Origin: a virus
Length of the DNA: 58,938 bases
IMG/VR virus record: IMGVR_UViG_3300038954_000089
Span: 1 to 58,938 of that record
Strand: one strand, 5' to 3'
This document shows, piece by piece, positions 24,025 to 31,391 of this stretch. How positions within the stretch are numbered: the first letter of the stretch is position 1; every line of letters starts with the position of its first letter. The position numbers and the translations under genes were made by a program. The notes under the pieces were generated by a model. The model was given only the letters and a program-made list of their open reading frames with translations, had not been told where the DNA came from and made no database searches.

Positions 24025-24168
24025 ATGGCATGGTCTGACGAATTTTTCCGCCGCCGGTTCGATTGCCATCCCACAGATGAGACGCCGGAGGCGGTCCAGA
24101 AATGGGCGGATATTTATATCGGCCGTAATGATGTGGGCAAAAAGGCAGTTAAAATAATACTCAAGTAA
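24025..24168 (+). CDS. Small protein of unknown function
   Basis: A 47-residue product (MAWSDEFFRRRF start, ADIYIGRNDVGKKAVKIIL end). Its residue mix looks protein-like, while the competing frame from 23993 is rich in Arg and looks like a shadow. No clear ribosome site. A terminator follows. Confidence 0.4.
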   Translation: MAWSDEFFRRRFDCHPTDETPEAVQKWADIYIGRNDVGKKAVKIILK

Positions 24169-24192
24169 TTGACTTGATACAACAAACCAGCA

Positions 24193-24225
24193 AGGCCGGA
24201 TTTTTTTGATCTGGCCTATTTTTTT
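24193..24225 (+). terminator. Intrinsic terminator of the membrane module
   Basis: A 9-bp stem (AGGCCGGAT with ATCTGGCCT, one G-T pair), a loop of seven (mostly T), then ATTTTTTT. Two bases later a promoter begins. Confidence 0.88.
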
Positions 24226-24286
24226 CCTTGACAGGGTGCCCTTAGAGGGTATATATTGTTTTCCAGGATAGGGAAAAACAGCAACC
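24213..24286 (+). repeat. Promoter block, copy 1 (also at 26316-26390)
   Basis: A 74-base segment from GGCCTATTTTT to AACAGCAACC is nearly identical to 26316-26390, with differences only in the T tract, after the -10 and near the end. It contains the -35, -10 and the CCAGGATAGGGAAAAA leader. Confidence 0.85.
24228..24257 (+). promoter_or_regulatory. Promoter for the 24302 operon
   Basis: -35 TTGACA (24228-24233), an 18-base spacer and -10 TATATT (24252-24257). The spacer GGGTGCCCTTAGAGGGTA is shared with the promoter at 26331 and could hold an operator (CCCTTAGAGGG is an inverted repeat). Confidence 0.75.
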
Positions 24287-24301
24287 ATAAAGGAGGAGGC
24301 G

Positions 24302-24829
24302 ATGAGGGCATACCGGAGCATAGACATAAAGGAGTTATACCGGATTTTTAAATCCGGAACGGTAGCGCCTCACAAGTTCAATGGTAGCTGTGACAGCGAT
24401 GCCTCGGCTGGCAGTTTTTTGTCCTTTTGGTTTCCGTCGGATAAACCGGTAAGGATGTCACGCGCATTTTACGTTGTTGTTGAGGCTGACGTTTGTCCTG
24501 ATTATGCCGGCAGGATGCGGTTTCATCAAGACGACGGCTATAATACTTTCACATATTTTGTGAACGAGGTCGCAACAGATAAGTCTGTTTGCCCAAAGCG
24601 CCTATTTATCGACCGAAGCATGATTGATTGGGTCGAGCAAGATTATTGGGATATGTGTTTAACGCTTGACTTAGATGAAACAAACGGCGTTGATTGGGTA
24701 TATGGAGGCCAAGGTGACGATGAAATGGCTGCATTCTACGATTGGATGCGTCAAAATGAGTACGATATCGAGTCAATCCAGACTATCCACTCAATCGCCG
24801 AAATGGCAGAATGGAGGCAAAATGACTAA
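24302..24829 (+). CDS. Accessory protein of unknown function
   Basis: A 175-residue acidic product with an AYRSIDIKELYRIFKSGTV start, SRAFYVVVEADV and many Asp/Trp/Tyr residues. The start pattern (YR, then EL-x(2)-I-x(2)-G) recalls ADP-ribosyltransferase-like toxins, but the later catalytic motifs are not clear, so this is only a thought. AGGAGGAGGC precedes the ATG. Its own promoter suggests early expression. Confidence 0.6.
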   Translation: MRAYRSIDIKELYRIFKSGTVAPHKFNGSCDSDASAGSFLSFWFPSDKPVRMSRAFYVVVEADVCPDYAGRMRFHQDDGYNTFTYFVNEVATDKSVCPKRLFIDRSMIDWVEQDYWDMCLTLDLDETNGVDWVYGGQGDDEMAAFYDWMRQNEYDIESIQTIHSIAEMAEWRQND

Positions 24830-24965
24830 CTGGCAGAAATCCTGGATGCGGAGAAAGAAAACCCGCGCCGCCGCCAAACAAAAGGCGAAGATCAAGCGGC
24901 GGCGCAACAAAAAGAACCGGCGCGACGGAATAGATGCGCCATTGAATGAAAGGGAGGTGACATAA
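24822..24965 (+). CDS. Small, highly basic protein
   Basis: A 47-residue product of which about half is Arg or Lys (RRKKTRAAAKQKAKIKRRR). It probably binds nucleic acid. It overlaps both neighbours (start inside the previous stop; the end shares a base with the next ATG) and carries the GGGAGGTG site of the next gene. Confidence 0.55.
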   Translation: MTNWQKSWMRRKKTRAAAKQKAKIKRRRNKKNRRDGIDAPLNEREVT

Positions 24966-25309
24966 TGAACGAGCAATCACACGAACACAACGGAAGCGAA
25001 AATCCATGGGGGCAGTGGGAATGCCACTCTCATTGCCCCGAATGCGACCGAGAAGAAGGCCGCACCTGTGACCATTGCGGCCAGCCTGAAACCTGGGGCC
25101 ACTCCACCGATTGTCCGGAACATCCCGACAACCAGCCCTGGAATTGCCCGGAATGGAACCATAACGTGCATGGGTGCAATGGATGCCACGGATACGGCGA
25201 TTGCGGCCGCCAAGATTCGCAAAGAGGGCAAGACGTTTACTGCGGCAACTGCGGCGCTCCGATGGCCCCAGGTACACGTGATTGTGGTATGTGCGGGAGC
25301 ACATACTAA
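24965..25309 (+). CDS. Cys/His-rich zinc-ribbon protein
   Basis: A 114-residue product with 16 Cys and many His in CxxC, CPECD and CDHCG pairs, ending with a zinc ribbon (YCGNCGAPM...DCGMCG). Several zinc sites are likely. It is coupled to the previous gene by a shared base, and its stop shares a base with the next ATG. Function unknown; such ribbons often mediate protein or nucleic acid contacts. Confidence 0.65.
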   Translation: MNEQSHEHNGSENPWGQWECHSHCPECDREEGRTCDHCGQPETWGHSTDCPEHPDNQPWNCPEWNHNVHGCNGCHGYGDCGRQDSQRGQDVYCGNCGAPMAPGTRDCGMCGSTY

Positions 25310-25466
25310 TGCAATCCATAACCCTAATCCGCGGTCTTCCGGGCAGTGGCAAGTCAACCATTGCCCGGAAAATGGTCGTAGACAAAAAGCAACCGGCAAT
25401 TATAACAACGTCCGTGGCGTACCGAACGAGGTCATGGACAGAATGAGAGAGAAATGGGAGGATTGA
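25309..25466 (+). pseudogene. Remnant of a P-loop kinase (internal deletion and frameshift)
   Basis: The ATG at 25309 starts MQSITLIRGLPGSGKSTIARKM, a textbook Walker A start of AAA_33-type polynucleotide kinases, but this frame stops at 25446 after 45 residues. A different frame downstream encodes NNVRGVPNEVMDRMREKWED up to 25466, which looks like the usual C-terminal end of the same family. The roughly 80-100 middle residues are missing, so the gene seems inactivated by deletion. Confidence 0.65.
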
Positions 25467-25468
25467 TT

Positions 25469-25636
25469 ATGAAAATCGTAGAAAGTTGGATTATTGACTA
25501 CCTCATGGTGGTCAAATTGGAGGACGGCAGTTACCGCTATGGAACCGAGGCAAACATTTTCGGGTTCAATCGCCTCGACAAAAATGTGGCTGAAAAAATG
25601 ATTGCAACAGGAAAACGAGAAGAAGGGATTTATTAA
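25469..25636 (+). CDS. Small protein of unknown function
   Basis: A 55-residue product from the ATG at 25469 (GGGAGGATTG site). It begins MKIVESWIIDYLMVVKL and has a YRYGTEANIFGF segment. No family is recognised. Confidence 0.5.
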   Translation: MKIVESWIIDYLMVVKLEDGSYRYGTEANIFGFNRLDKNVAEKMIATGKREEGIY

Positions 25637-25650
25637 GAAAGGAGATTGCC

Positions 25651-26004
25651 ATGTTCAGAAACTTCACACCCCATGTAGTAAAGATCATTGACAGCAACGG
25701 CAATGTCGCCATGGAGATCCCGCCAGAAGGCGTACAGGTACGAGTGAAAGAGCAGGTTGAATACGAAGGTATTATTCAATTCAAGCACGAAGGTTTTTTC
25801 CGTGGCGTACCTGTAGTCCGCAAGAAATATGCCGAAATCGAGGGGTTGCCGCAACAAGAAGATGGCGTCACGTTAATTGTCAGCGTGATTGTTTTAAACG
25901 CCTCAGACCGGTCCGATCTGGTATGCCCCGATACAGGCCCGGATTCGGTCGTGCGGGATGAAGACGGTAATATTCTCGGAGTTCGCCGCTTCCAGAAAAA
26001 ATAA
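25651..26004 (+). CDS. Conserved phage protein of the FxNxTPH type
   Basis: A 117-residue product with the pattern of a common phage and prophage protein of unknown role: FRNFTPHVVKI at the start, EIPPEGVQVRV, an EGLPQQEDGVTLIVS stretch, then RSDLVCPDTGPDSVVRDEDG and VRRF at the end. AAAGGAG precedes it. I recall the family but no tested function. Confidence 0.7.
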   Translation: MFRNFTPHVVKIIDSNGNVAMEIPPEGVQVRVKEQVEYEGIIQFKHEGFFRGVPVVRKKYAEIEGLPQQEDGVTLIVSVIVLNASDRSDLVCPDTGPDSVVRDEDGNILGVRRFQKK

Positions 26005-26080
26005 AGCCGAAACGCCCTTCGGGGCGTCCGTCGGGGCGGTTCCCGGCGCTGACGAGGCAACCAAAAATGGAGTTTTCATA

Positions 26081-26302
26081 ATGACACCAAACCAAATCAG
26101 GGAGGCAAGGGAACATCTCGGGCTATCACAGGCCGGAATGTCCCGCCTAATGGGGGTACACAAATCGACCTATTTAAAGTGGGAGCATGGAGAAAATAAC
26201 CTTTCCGCCGCCGCGGGGACGCTGATAAACTTGTTTCTATACCTCAAAAAAAAATTACCAGCATCTAAGTTCAACGAGATCAAGCGTTTTTTTATGGAGT
26301 GA
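26081..26302 (+). CDS. XRE-type HTH regulator
   Basis: A 73-residue product. Residues 3-45 form an HTH (IREAREHLGLSQAGMSRLMGVHKSTYLKWE), followed by a helical, basic end. The start at 26081 has only a weak site (TGGAGTTTT). It precedes the second copy of the repeated promoter block. It could control these promoters. Confidence 0.75.
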   Translation: MTPNQIREAREHLGLSQAGMSRLMGVHKSTYLKWEHGENNLSAAAGTLINLFLYLKKKLPASKFNEIKRFFME

Positions 26303-26315
26303 TTTTTTTTACTCC

Positions 26316-26390
26316 GGCCTATTTTTTTTCTTGACAGGGTGCCCTTAGAGGGTATATATATTTAACCAGGATAGGGAAAAAACATCAACC
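26316..26390 (+). repeat. Promoter block, copy 2 (also at 24213-24286)
   Basis: Nearly identical to 24213-24286, including the 18-base spacer and the CCAGGATAGGGAAAAA leader. In front of it a 5-bp stem (GGAGT/ACTCC) and T tracts may act as a weak terminator for the HTH gene. Confidence 0.85.
26331..26360 (+). promoter_or_regulatory. Promoter for the 26405 operon
   Basis: -35 TTGACA (26331-26336), an 18-base spacer and -10 TATATA (26355-26360). The spacer is identical to that of the promoter at 24228. Confidence 0.75.
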
Positions 26391-26404
26391 GGGGAGGAAA
26401 GACA

Positions 26405-26830
26405 ATGACAAATGCAGAGCTTAAAAACAAGATCGAAGCAGCAATAAAAGCCCACTCCATGCTCAACGAAATGGAGTCTGAATATCTTTATTATGGTCTC
26501 AGATTTGAAGATGCCGACAGGCAGATCGGAGAAGTTTGCGGAAACAGCCGGCACAATCCCGACCGGGAAGATGAGAGGGAGTTTCCGGAATACGGGTCTG
26601 CAGATTATGAGGGGATGGAAGAGCTTGACGGAACATCGGCGTGGATGATCGATGCGTCCGGTTGGTGGGTCAATTCATTCAAATCTTTTTGGATGAAGGA
26701 CGACGCCGATGTCGCAGTAATGGCCGACCATTGTTACATTATCGCCGGAGATGCCAAAAAGACCCATGACGACGCCGACGAAAATGAGATTGTAATAGGT
26801 GGCGCGGTTGTCATTGAAAAATTGTTTTAA
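26405..26830 (+). CDS. Acidic protein of unknown function
   Basis: A 141-residue strongly acidic product (TNAELKNKIEAAIKAHS start, then DREDEREFPEYGSADYE). GGGGAGGAAA precedes the ATG. Its charge and Trp/Asp content would suit a DNA-mimic or inhibitor, but this is a guess. Confidence 0.6.
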   Translation: MTNAELKNKIEAAIKAHSMLNEMESEYLYYGLRFEDADRQIGEVCGNSRHNPDREDEREFPEYGSADYEGMEELDGTSAWMIDASGWWVNSFKSFWMKDDADVAVMADHCYIIAGDAKKTHDDADENEIVIGGAVVIEKLF

Positions 26831-26853
26831 ACAACCCAAAAAAGGAGGAAGCC

Positions 26854-27087
26854 ATGATCACGAAACTGCAATACCTCCGTGATGAGGCGATCAGCATGAT
26901 CGCCGACCTGGAGACAAAACTGCGCGGCATGTCTGAGAAGGATCTGGAGATAGTCACGGCCCGGCTGACGGATCTCCGGCTTGAACTGGAAGACCGAAAA
27001 CAGAATGCGCCGAAAGACGGCGGCGGTGGCAGGGTCTACAACGATCTGCTGGCGGAATACACCCTGCACGAAGATGGGGGGTGGTGA
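26854..27087 (+). CDS. Small coiled-coil protein
   Basis: A 77-residue product, helical for its first 50 residues (ISMIADLETKLRGMSEKDLEI). Strong AAAGGAGGAAG site. It overlaps nothing and starts 23 bases after the previous stop. No family is recognised. Confidence 0.6.
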   Translation: MITKLQYLRDEAISMIADLETKLRGMSEKDLEIVTARLTDLRLELEDRKQNAPKDGGGGRVYNDLLAEYTLHEDGGW

Positions 27088-27088
27088 A

Positions 27089-27436
27089 ATGGATTACAGG
27101 AAAGAAAAAGCCGAGAAACTTCGGCAACGTGCCGCAATGATCGCAGAGGCGGCCGGGGGGTTGGACGACTTCTCACAGTATGAGGCTGAGATGGCGGAAG
27201 CCGCAGGGCTCCGGGCTGAAGCAAATCGCCTCGATCCTCCGCCCCTAAAACAACTAAAAACTCCACAGATACAGCTTTGTGTCCTATGCAACAAAATCGC
27301 TGCCAACAAAGGATGGAAGGTCATCGAACGGCAAATGGCCCTCTGCCCAGATTGCGAGGATGCGACACCAGAGGATCTCAGGCTTACCGGCCGCCGGTTG
27401 TTCCACGCCGCCAAGGTTCTGGAGCGGCAGGCATGA
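27089..27436 (+). CDS. Helical protein with a zinc-ribbon end
   Basis: A 115-residue product. Residues 1-50 are a helical, Ala/Glu-rich stretch. Residues 65-92 hold a zinc ribbon (CVLCNK and CPDCED). The stop overlaps the next ATG as ATGA. No family is recognised. Confidence 0.6.
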   Translation: MDYRKEKAEKLRQRAAMIAEAAGGLDDFSQYEAEMAEAAGLRAEANRLDPPPLKQLKTPQIQLCVLCNKIAANKGWKVIERQMALCPDCEDATPEDLRLTGRRLFHAAKVLERQA

Positions 27437-27819
27437 GACTATGGCACTATAAGCTAATCCCCCACCTTGACCGTCAGCGCCTACTCGGCCAGCACCGAGA
27501 ATGCTGTGCCTTGAGGGGCCACGGGTGGGGGAAAAAACACGCGACGGTAGACTACGTTTTCGAGCACCACTATGCCATGCTGTTCAACTATCATTGCCTC
27601 ATAATGGCAGAAATGACGAGGCGAGGATATAGCGTCACAGACGATTGGTGGATTCCACCATATCGCGGCAAGAAGATAGGCCATGACCACTCACCTTTCA
27701 CCAAAATCCCGAACAATCAATGCATCTACCCGGATCATGACGAAAAGTATCTTAATGAATGCACTGAGAATTTGAGGGACAAGGGGGTGAACATCTGCCG
27801 AAAAACGATTGTCGGTTAA
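27433..27819 (+). CDS. Pyrimidine-dimer DNA glycosylase-like protein (T4 DenV-like)
   Basis: The 128-residue product matches what I know of the Pyr_excise family: MRLWHYKLIPHLDRQRLLGQHRECCALRG... The sequence continues with HATVDYVFEHHYAMLFNYH and a RRGYSVTDDW segment. The members resemble T4 endonuclease V, which cuts at UV dimers. The start lies in an ATGA overlap. Its presence suggests the phage repairs UV damage. Confidence 0.75.
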   Translation: MRLWHYKLIPHLDRQRLLGQHRECCALRGHGWGKKHATVDYVFEHHYAMLFNYHCLIMAEMTRRGYSVTDDWWIPPYRGKKIGHDHSPFTKIPNNQCIYPDHDEKYLNECTENLRDKGVNICRKTIVG

Positions 27820-27837
27820 CTGCTGGATAGGTGAATT

Positions 27838-28092
27838 GTGAATGTGAGTGAGTGTACCGGTTGTGGGCAATGCTGTTTGTCAGAGCAATGTGAGGCTTCA
27901 AAAATAGCCGTTGGATCGTCTGACAATATCTGCCCTTTTTTAAAACTATCATCACCTGGTTTTTATAGATGTCTCTTGGTTGAGCTTGAAGAATCGACAG
28001 ATTTAGACCCATTAATTAAAAATGCTTTAGCGATTGGTTTTGGATGCACAAATGATTTTAAGTCACCTAACCAGGGTAGTACAGCGGACTAA
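27838..28092 (+). CDS. CxxCxxCC (YkgJ-like) metal-binding protein in a cassette
   Basis: An 84-residue product with CTGCGQCC at residues 6-13 followed by three more Cys, as in YkgJ-type zinc/iron-chelating domains. The GTG start has GGATAGGTG upstream. The stop TAA lies inside an attC-like site (28065-28116), as expected for an integron cassette gene. Confidence 0.6.
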   Translation: MNVSECTGCGQCCLSEQCEASKIAVGSSDNICPFLKLSSPGFYRCLLVELEESTDLDPLIKNALAIGFGCTNDFKSPNQGSTAD

Positions 28093-28116
28093 GGCCGCTC
28101 ACCTCAAACGTTATAG
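28065..28116 (+). mobile_element. attC-like site 1
   Basis: The left core ACCTAAC fits RYYYAAC exactly and the right core is GTTATAG (28110-28116). AGCGG/CCGCT arms with an unpaired A sit between them. The right part GCCGCTCACCTCAAACGTTAT follows the same pattern as the sites at 28569 and 33394. Confidence 0.55.
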
Positions 28117-28192
28117 AATAAAGATGTATGCCTAAACATCGACTAAGCGAAGAAGATTTTTATCCCACAACCATCTGCATTAGGAGAAAAAA

Positions 28193-28606
28193 ATGAAGGC
28201 ACTCTCGATACAACAACCGTGGGCGTGGGCAATCTTGCACGCGGGAAAGGATGTTGAAAACCGGACGTGGACACACAATTATCGTGGGCAAATTTTGGTT
28301 CATGCCGGCAAAAAGTTTGACAAAGCTGGATATGCTTGGCTGATCGATCAATCTCTTAGAAACGGCCCCATAAAGCTAACTATCGATGATATTCCAGCGA
28401 AAGAAGATTTTTATCGTGGCGGACTGGTCGGCCGTGTAGTAATCAAAAAAATGGTAAGGTCGATCGGATACTCTCCGTGGATGTTCGGTCCGTGGGGATG
28501 GGTCCTGGAGGACCCAGAGCCTATCGATTTTTTACCATACACGGGGCGCCTCGGATTGTTCGATGTCAATATAACCCGTCATACGAAAGGATGCGCCCGG
28601 CAATAG
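28193..28606 (+). CDS. ASCH domain protein in a cassette
   Basis: The 137-residue product starts MKALSIQQPWAWAILHAGKDVENR, the typical ASCH pattern, with YRGQILVHAGKKFD and GGLVGRVVI following. ASCH domains are thought to bind RNA or modified bases. AGGAGAAAA precedes the ATG. The stop lies inside the attC-like site at 28569-28640. It would be the only gene of a 524-bp cassette between two attC-like right cores (28110 and 28634). Confidence 0.75.
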   Translation: MKALSIQQPWAWAILHAGKDVENRTWTHNYRGQILVHAGKKFDKAGYAWLIDQSLRNGPIKLTIDDIPAKEDFYRGGLVGRVVIKKMVRSIGYSPWMFGPWGWVLEDPEPIDFLPYTGRLGLFDVNITRHTKGCARQ

Positions 28607-28640
28607 GAGGCCGGCCGCACCGCTCAATTCTACGTTATAC
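28569..28640 (+). mobile_element. attC-like site 2
   Basis: The left side AATATAACCCGTCA is identical to the 14 bases at the left of the 33394 site. The right core is GTTATAC (28634-28640) after CACCGCTCAATTCTAC. Arms GG-A-TGCG/CGCACC and CCGGC/GCCGG can pair, with an extra A on the left arm as in known attC sites. Confidence 0.6.
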
Positions 28641-28663
28641 AGGGAAAGGGGAAATGGCAGAAT

Positions 28664-29140
28664 ATGCGTTCAATACCAAGAGACGAACAGCAAATAAAAA
28701 CGTGGGAGCGGCATAAAAAGGATATCAACTTGGCCGCAGCAGAGTTGAAGATGACACCTCAAAAGCTACGCTACCGGTTGATAGCGTGGGGAGAATACAA
28801 GCCTACAACAATACAGGCTTGTAGAAATTGCAACAGAGATTTCTACGCAAGACGAAATCATGTTCGATGTCCAGAATGCCGCCGTAAGGAGGCGACCAGA
28901 AAAAACTCAGTAAAAAGGCGGAGAAAGCTGGATGTTGAGAAGCCAGAAAAAGTACCGCCCCGATGGCATGATTGCCGATTTTACGAGCGGTGCCTCAACG
29001 AATCGGCACGAAAAAGTGCGGAAATGGATTGTAGGGACTGCAATTACTATTCCGAGATTTCACTCAAAGAACAGGTTGCCAAGTATTCCACATGCGTGGA
29101 AAGAAAAGTGCATGGATTCACACCTATGGAGACGTTTTAA
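28664..29140 (+). CDS. HTH and zinc-finger protein
   Basis: A 158-residue product. Residues 1-45 look like an HTH (INLAAAELKMTPQKLRYRL). Then come a zinc site (CRNCNRDF...CPEC) and a second Cys set (CRFYERC...CRDCNYYS). AAGGGGAAA lies upstream. The stop is next to the next gene start. Probably a DNA-binding regulator. Confidence 0.65.
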   Translation: MRSIPRDEQQIKTWERHKKDINLAAAELKMTPQKLRYRLIAWGEYKPTTIQACRNCNRDFYARRNHVRCPECRRKEATRKNSVKRRRKLDVEKPEKVPPRWHDCRFYERCLNESARKSAEMDCRDCNYYSEISLKEQVAKYSTCVERKVHGFTPMETF

Positions 29141-29365
29141 ATGCTTTATATCCCGAAGAAAATTCTTTCGAACTATCAGCTTACATATACGGACAAAGTG
29201 TTGTGGGCGATCTTTTCAGACAACCCCACAATTACCAACAGGGAAATTGGAAGTAAGGCAGGAATAGGCCCGAATGCGATTACGAGAAGCCTAAAAAGGC
29301 TGGAGCATTTTGGGTTTGTTGCAATCGACCCGAGTAGGCGCAATGGAGATTATCTAGGAAAGTAA
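29141..29365 (+). CDS. Winged-helix DNA-binding protein
   Basis: A 74-residue product with a wHTH pattern (TITNREIGSKAGIGPNAITR, then LKRLEHFGFVAID). It starts directly after the previous stop. Similar small wHTH proteins act in phage replication control. A promoter follows. Confidence 0.7.
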   Translation: MLYIPKKILSNYQLTYTDKVLWAIFSDNPTITNREIGSKAGIGPNAITRSLKRLEHFGFVAIDPSRRNGDYLGK

Positions 29366-29392
29366 AGGTAACCAAGTAGGATCGTTTTCTTC

Positions 29393-29421
29393 TTGACATC
29401 ACTAAACAAATATTATAATAT
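29393..29421 (+). promoter_or_regulatory. Promoter of the recombination operon
   Basis: -35 TTGACA (29393-29398), a 17-base spacer and -10 TAATAT (29416-29421); a perfect TATAAT lies two bases earlier, with spacing 15. Upstream is TTTTCTTC. Confidence 0.7.
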
Positions 29422-29452
29422 TACAGGCAAAGAAAGGGGGTGGTAAGGGGTG

Positions 29453-29602
29453 GTGACAATCATATCAATAAGCGCAGACAAGGAGGTGATCGACAAGTTT
29501 CGTGATCTGGCGCACAAGACGCGCCGGACGCAGAAAGATTTGTTCGCGGAAGCTGTTGGGTTGTTGGAGGAGAAGATAAAGGAGGAGGAGAAGAATGGCT
29601 AA
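29453..29602 (+). CDS. Ribbon-helix-helix-like small regulator
   Basis: A 49-residue product (GTG start after TAAGGGG). The pattern ISADKEVIDKFRDLAHKTRRTQKDLFAEAVGLL matches the product at 41463 by eye (KRFRELAVKTGKTQRELFDEAV). Both directly follow a TTGACA promoter, so each may repress its own operon. The end overlaps the next gene. Confidence 0.65.
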   Translation: MTIISISADKEVIDKFRDLAHKTRRTQKDLFAEAVGLLEEKIKEEEKNG

Positions 29603-30629
29603 AAAGGATGATAAATCAGGTCTGGATCTTCTGCGGGAACCGTTTCCAGCCAATCTTGTCTCTAAGTTGCCAAAACCGACCAAGCAGCAAACGGAAGCCG
29701 TTAAAAAGGATTTTAAGGCAGGCATTAGGTGCAAAGTGTGCGGGGCGTGGCACCATCCTAAAGTTGTCCATTTGGATTATGTAGGCCACGCAGCCTTAAC
29801 CGACCGACTTCTTGATTGTGATCCTGAATGGAATTGGGAGCCAATGTCAACAGACAGTAACGGCGCCCCAATGATCGACGACAATGGCGGCATTTGGATT
29901 AAATTAACGGTTTGCGGAGTTACCAGAATAGGATATGGGCACCCAGACGGAAAAACTGGAGGCAACGCGATCAAGGAAACAATCGGAGATGCACTGAGAA
30001 ATGCAGCCATGCGCTTTGGTGCAGCCCTTGATTTGTGGCACAAGGGCGATTTGCACCCTGATGAGGGGGACGACACTGGAGGTAACGGCACAGGGGCGCG
30101 AGAGGCTGATCCGCAGGATGCGACAGGCACACAAAAAGACGATACCGATGTCAGGATTAAAATGATTCGGAAAGAGATCACTGGGTATCTCAACTCCGAA
30201 TGGCTGGCATTCGACAAGAAGTCCGCGGGCGAAAAGTTCATGGAAGAAAACCCTTCTTTGGCCAGGCTGGAAAAATTTCGAGACAGCCTGTTGAAGCTAT
30301 ACGGCGAATGGCAGGAGGCGGAACGTCAGAAAAAAGAGGAGGATGACAAAAAACCTGAAAACCCGGTCGAAAAACCGTCAGAAAAAATGTGGCGGTGTAT
30401 CGTTTGCAATTCACAGTCAAAGGGCGGCAGCGACGATGCTACCAAAGACTGGAAACTGATATCAACCCAACAGACCGGGCCGCACATGGGCCTATGCCCA
30501 AAGCACGCCGGAGAAACAGCCGACAGCCTCCGCGATCAGGCCGAAGCCGCGAAAGAGAAAGGCAAAACGGCCGACGTGACGCGGTATGAAAAGGCTGCTG
30601 GCATTCTGGCAGACATGAAGGGCCAATGA
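29595..30629 (+). CDS. Rad52-like single-strand annealing protein
   Basis: A 344-residue product. Residues about 45-150 carry the phage Rad52 pattern: YVGHAALTDRLLDCDPEWNWEP, GIWIKLTVCGVTRIGYG, then IKETIGDALRNAAMRFGAALDLWHKG. A charged linker and a C-terminal zinc-like CIVC segment follow. It would pair complementary strands in recombination. It lies before a RuvC-like nuclease and SSB, as in phage recombination modules. Confidence 0.85.
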   Translation: MAKKDDKSGLDLLREPFPANLVSKLPKPTKQQTEAVKKDFKAGIRCKVCGAWHHPKVVHLDYVGHAALTDRLLDCDPEWNWEPMSTDSNGAPMIDDNGGIWIKLTVCGVTRIGYGHPDGKTGGNAIKETIGDALRNAAMRFGAALDLWHKGDLHPDEGDDTGGNGTGAREADPQDATGTQKDDTDVRIKMIRKEITGYLNSEWLAFDKKSAGEKFMEENPSLARLEKFRDSLLKLYGEWQEAERQKKEEDDKKPENPVEKPSEKMWRCIVCNSQSKGGSDDATKDWKLISTQQTGPHMGLCPKHAGETADSLRDQAEAAKEKGKTADVTRYEKAAGILADMKGQ

Positions 30630-30667
30630 AGGGCCAGAACCACCTCACATGAAACAACAATATAACC

Positions 30668-30700
30668 GCCCTGGCTCATGACCAGCCGGGGCAGAAAGGA
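30668..30700 (+). promoter_or_regulatory. Hairpin leader with ribosome site, copy 1
   Basis: A 9-bp stem (GCCCTGGCT with AGCCGGGGC, one G-T pair) with loop CATGACC is followed by AGAAAGGA. The same arrangement occurs at 31392-31423, with related sequence. Confidence 0.6.
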
Positions 30701-30709
30701 ACCACAAAC

Positions 30710-31384
30710 ATGCATTTTCATTGTGAGCTAATTATGCCAAAGTCAAGAAACATAGAGGAAGATGTCGAACAAATCATGGGAGACTTTTACGAAGGAAAGG
30801 ACGATGAAGAAATACATGGCGGAGAGTTTCATGATTTTTATGTCATAGGGGGGCGGTTCGCTGGAGCAAAGGAGTTGTGCAGGTACAGTGAAGACAAGCT
30901 GTCAGAGTTCTACAAGTTTTTACGGGAAAAAAAGGTGACCGTTTCCGGTCTCCAATTTGGCAAACAAGAAATTTATCCATCGTCACAGATCCCGATGGTG
31001 GATGAAGCATGGAACCGCTTTTTCCCGACTGAAAACGGAGAAACCACCCCTTGTCCGCTTTTTGCACACTCCAACGACCAGCGCGAAAATCTCGATATCA
31101 TTTCTTGCGACATCTGTAACGTGGATGAAATTCCAACAAATCTCGAATGTGAAAGGGTTATAATAGCAGGCCCTTCTATAAGAGAGGACAAATTAGAAGC
31201 AAAATATATGATTTGCAAGGATGTATGGAATGGCGTAAACCATATGCCGATAGCATGGGATTTACGCGTTTTATCCGCCATTGAGATGTTTGAGGAAAAA
31301 GGCGAGAGGTATCGGAATATTTATTGGGAGAAAATCAGGCCACGGCCAGACCATATATGTATAACAATTGACTATCACTTATAA
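30710..31384 (+). CDS. Phage protein of unknown function
   Basis: A 224-residue product containing HDFYVIGGRFAGAKEL near residue 45, a segment I have seen in unnamed phage proteins (F-x-D-Y-x(2)-IGGR). The C-terminal part has MPIAWDLRVLSAIEMFEEKG. Translation probably starts downstream of the hairpin leader. Function unknown. Confidence 0.65.
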   Translation: MHFHCELIMPKSRNIEEDVEQIMGDFYEGKDDEEIHGGEFHDFYVIGGRFAGAKELCRYSEDKLSEFYKFLREKKVTVSGLQFGKQEIYPSSQIPMVDEAWNRFFPTENGETTPCPLFAHSNDQRENLDIISCDICNVDEIPTNLECERVIIAGPSIREDKLEAKYMICKDVWNGVNHMPIAWDLRVLSAIEMFEEKGERYRNIYWEKIRPRPDHICITIDYHL

Positions 31385-31391
31385 AGTACGA

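Noticed and set aside
23993-24157. Arg-rich frame after the T5orf172 gene
   Set aside because: The other frame (24025-24168) has a more protein-like composition; the Arg run looks like a shadow.
24783-25385. 200-codon frame on the minus strand
   Set aside because: It is the mirror of the Cys/His-rich and basic genes on the plus strand, has no ribosome site and reads like low-complexity Arg/His/Cys.
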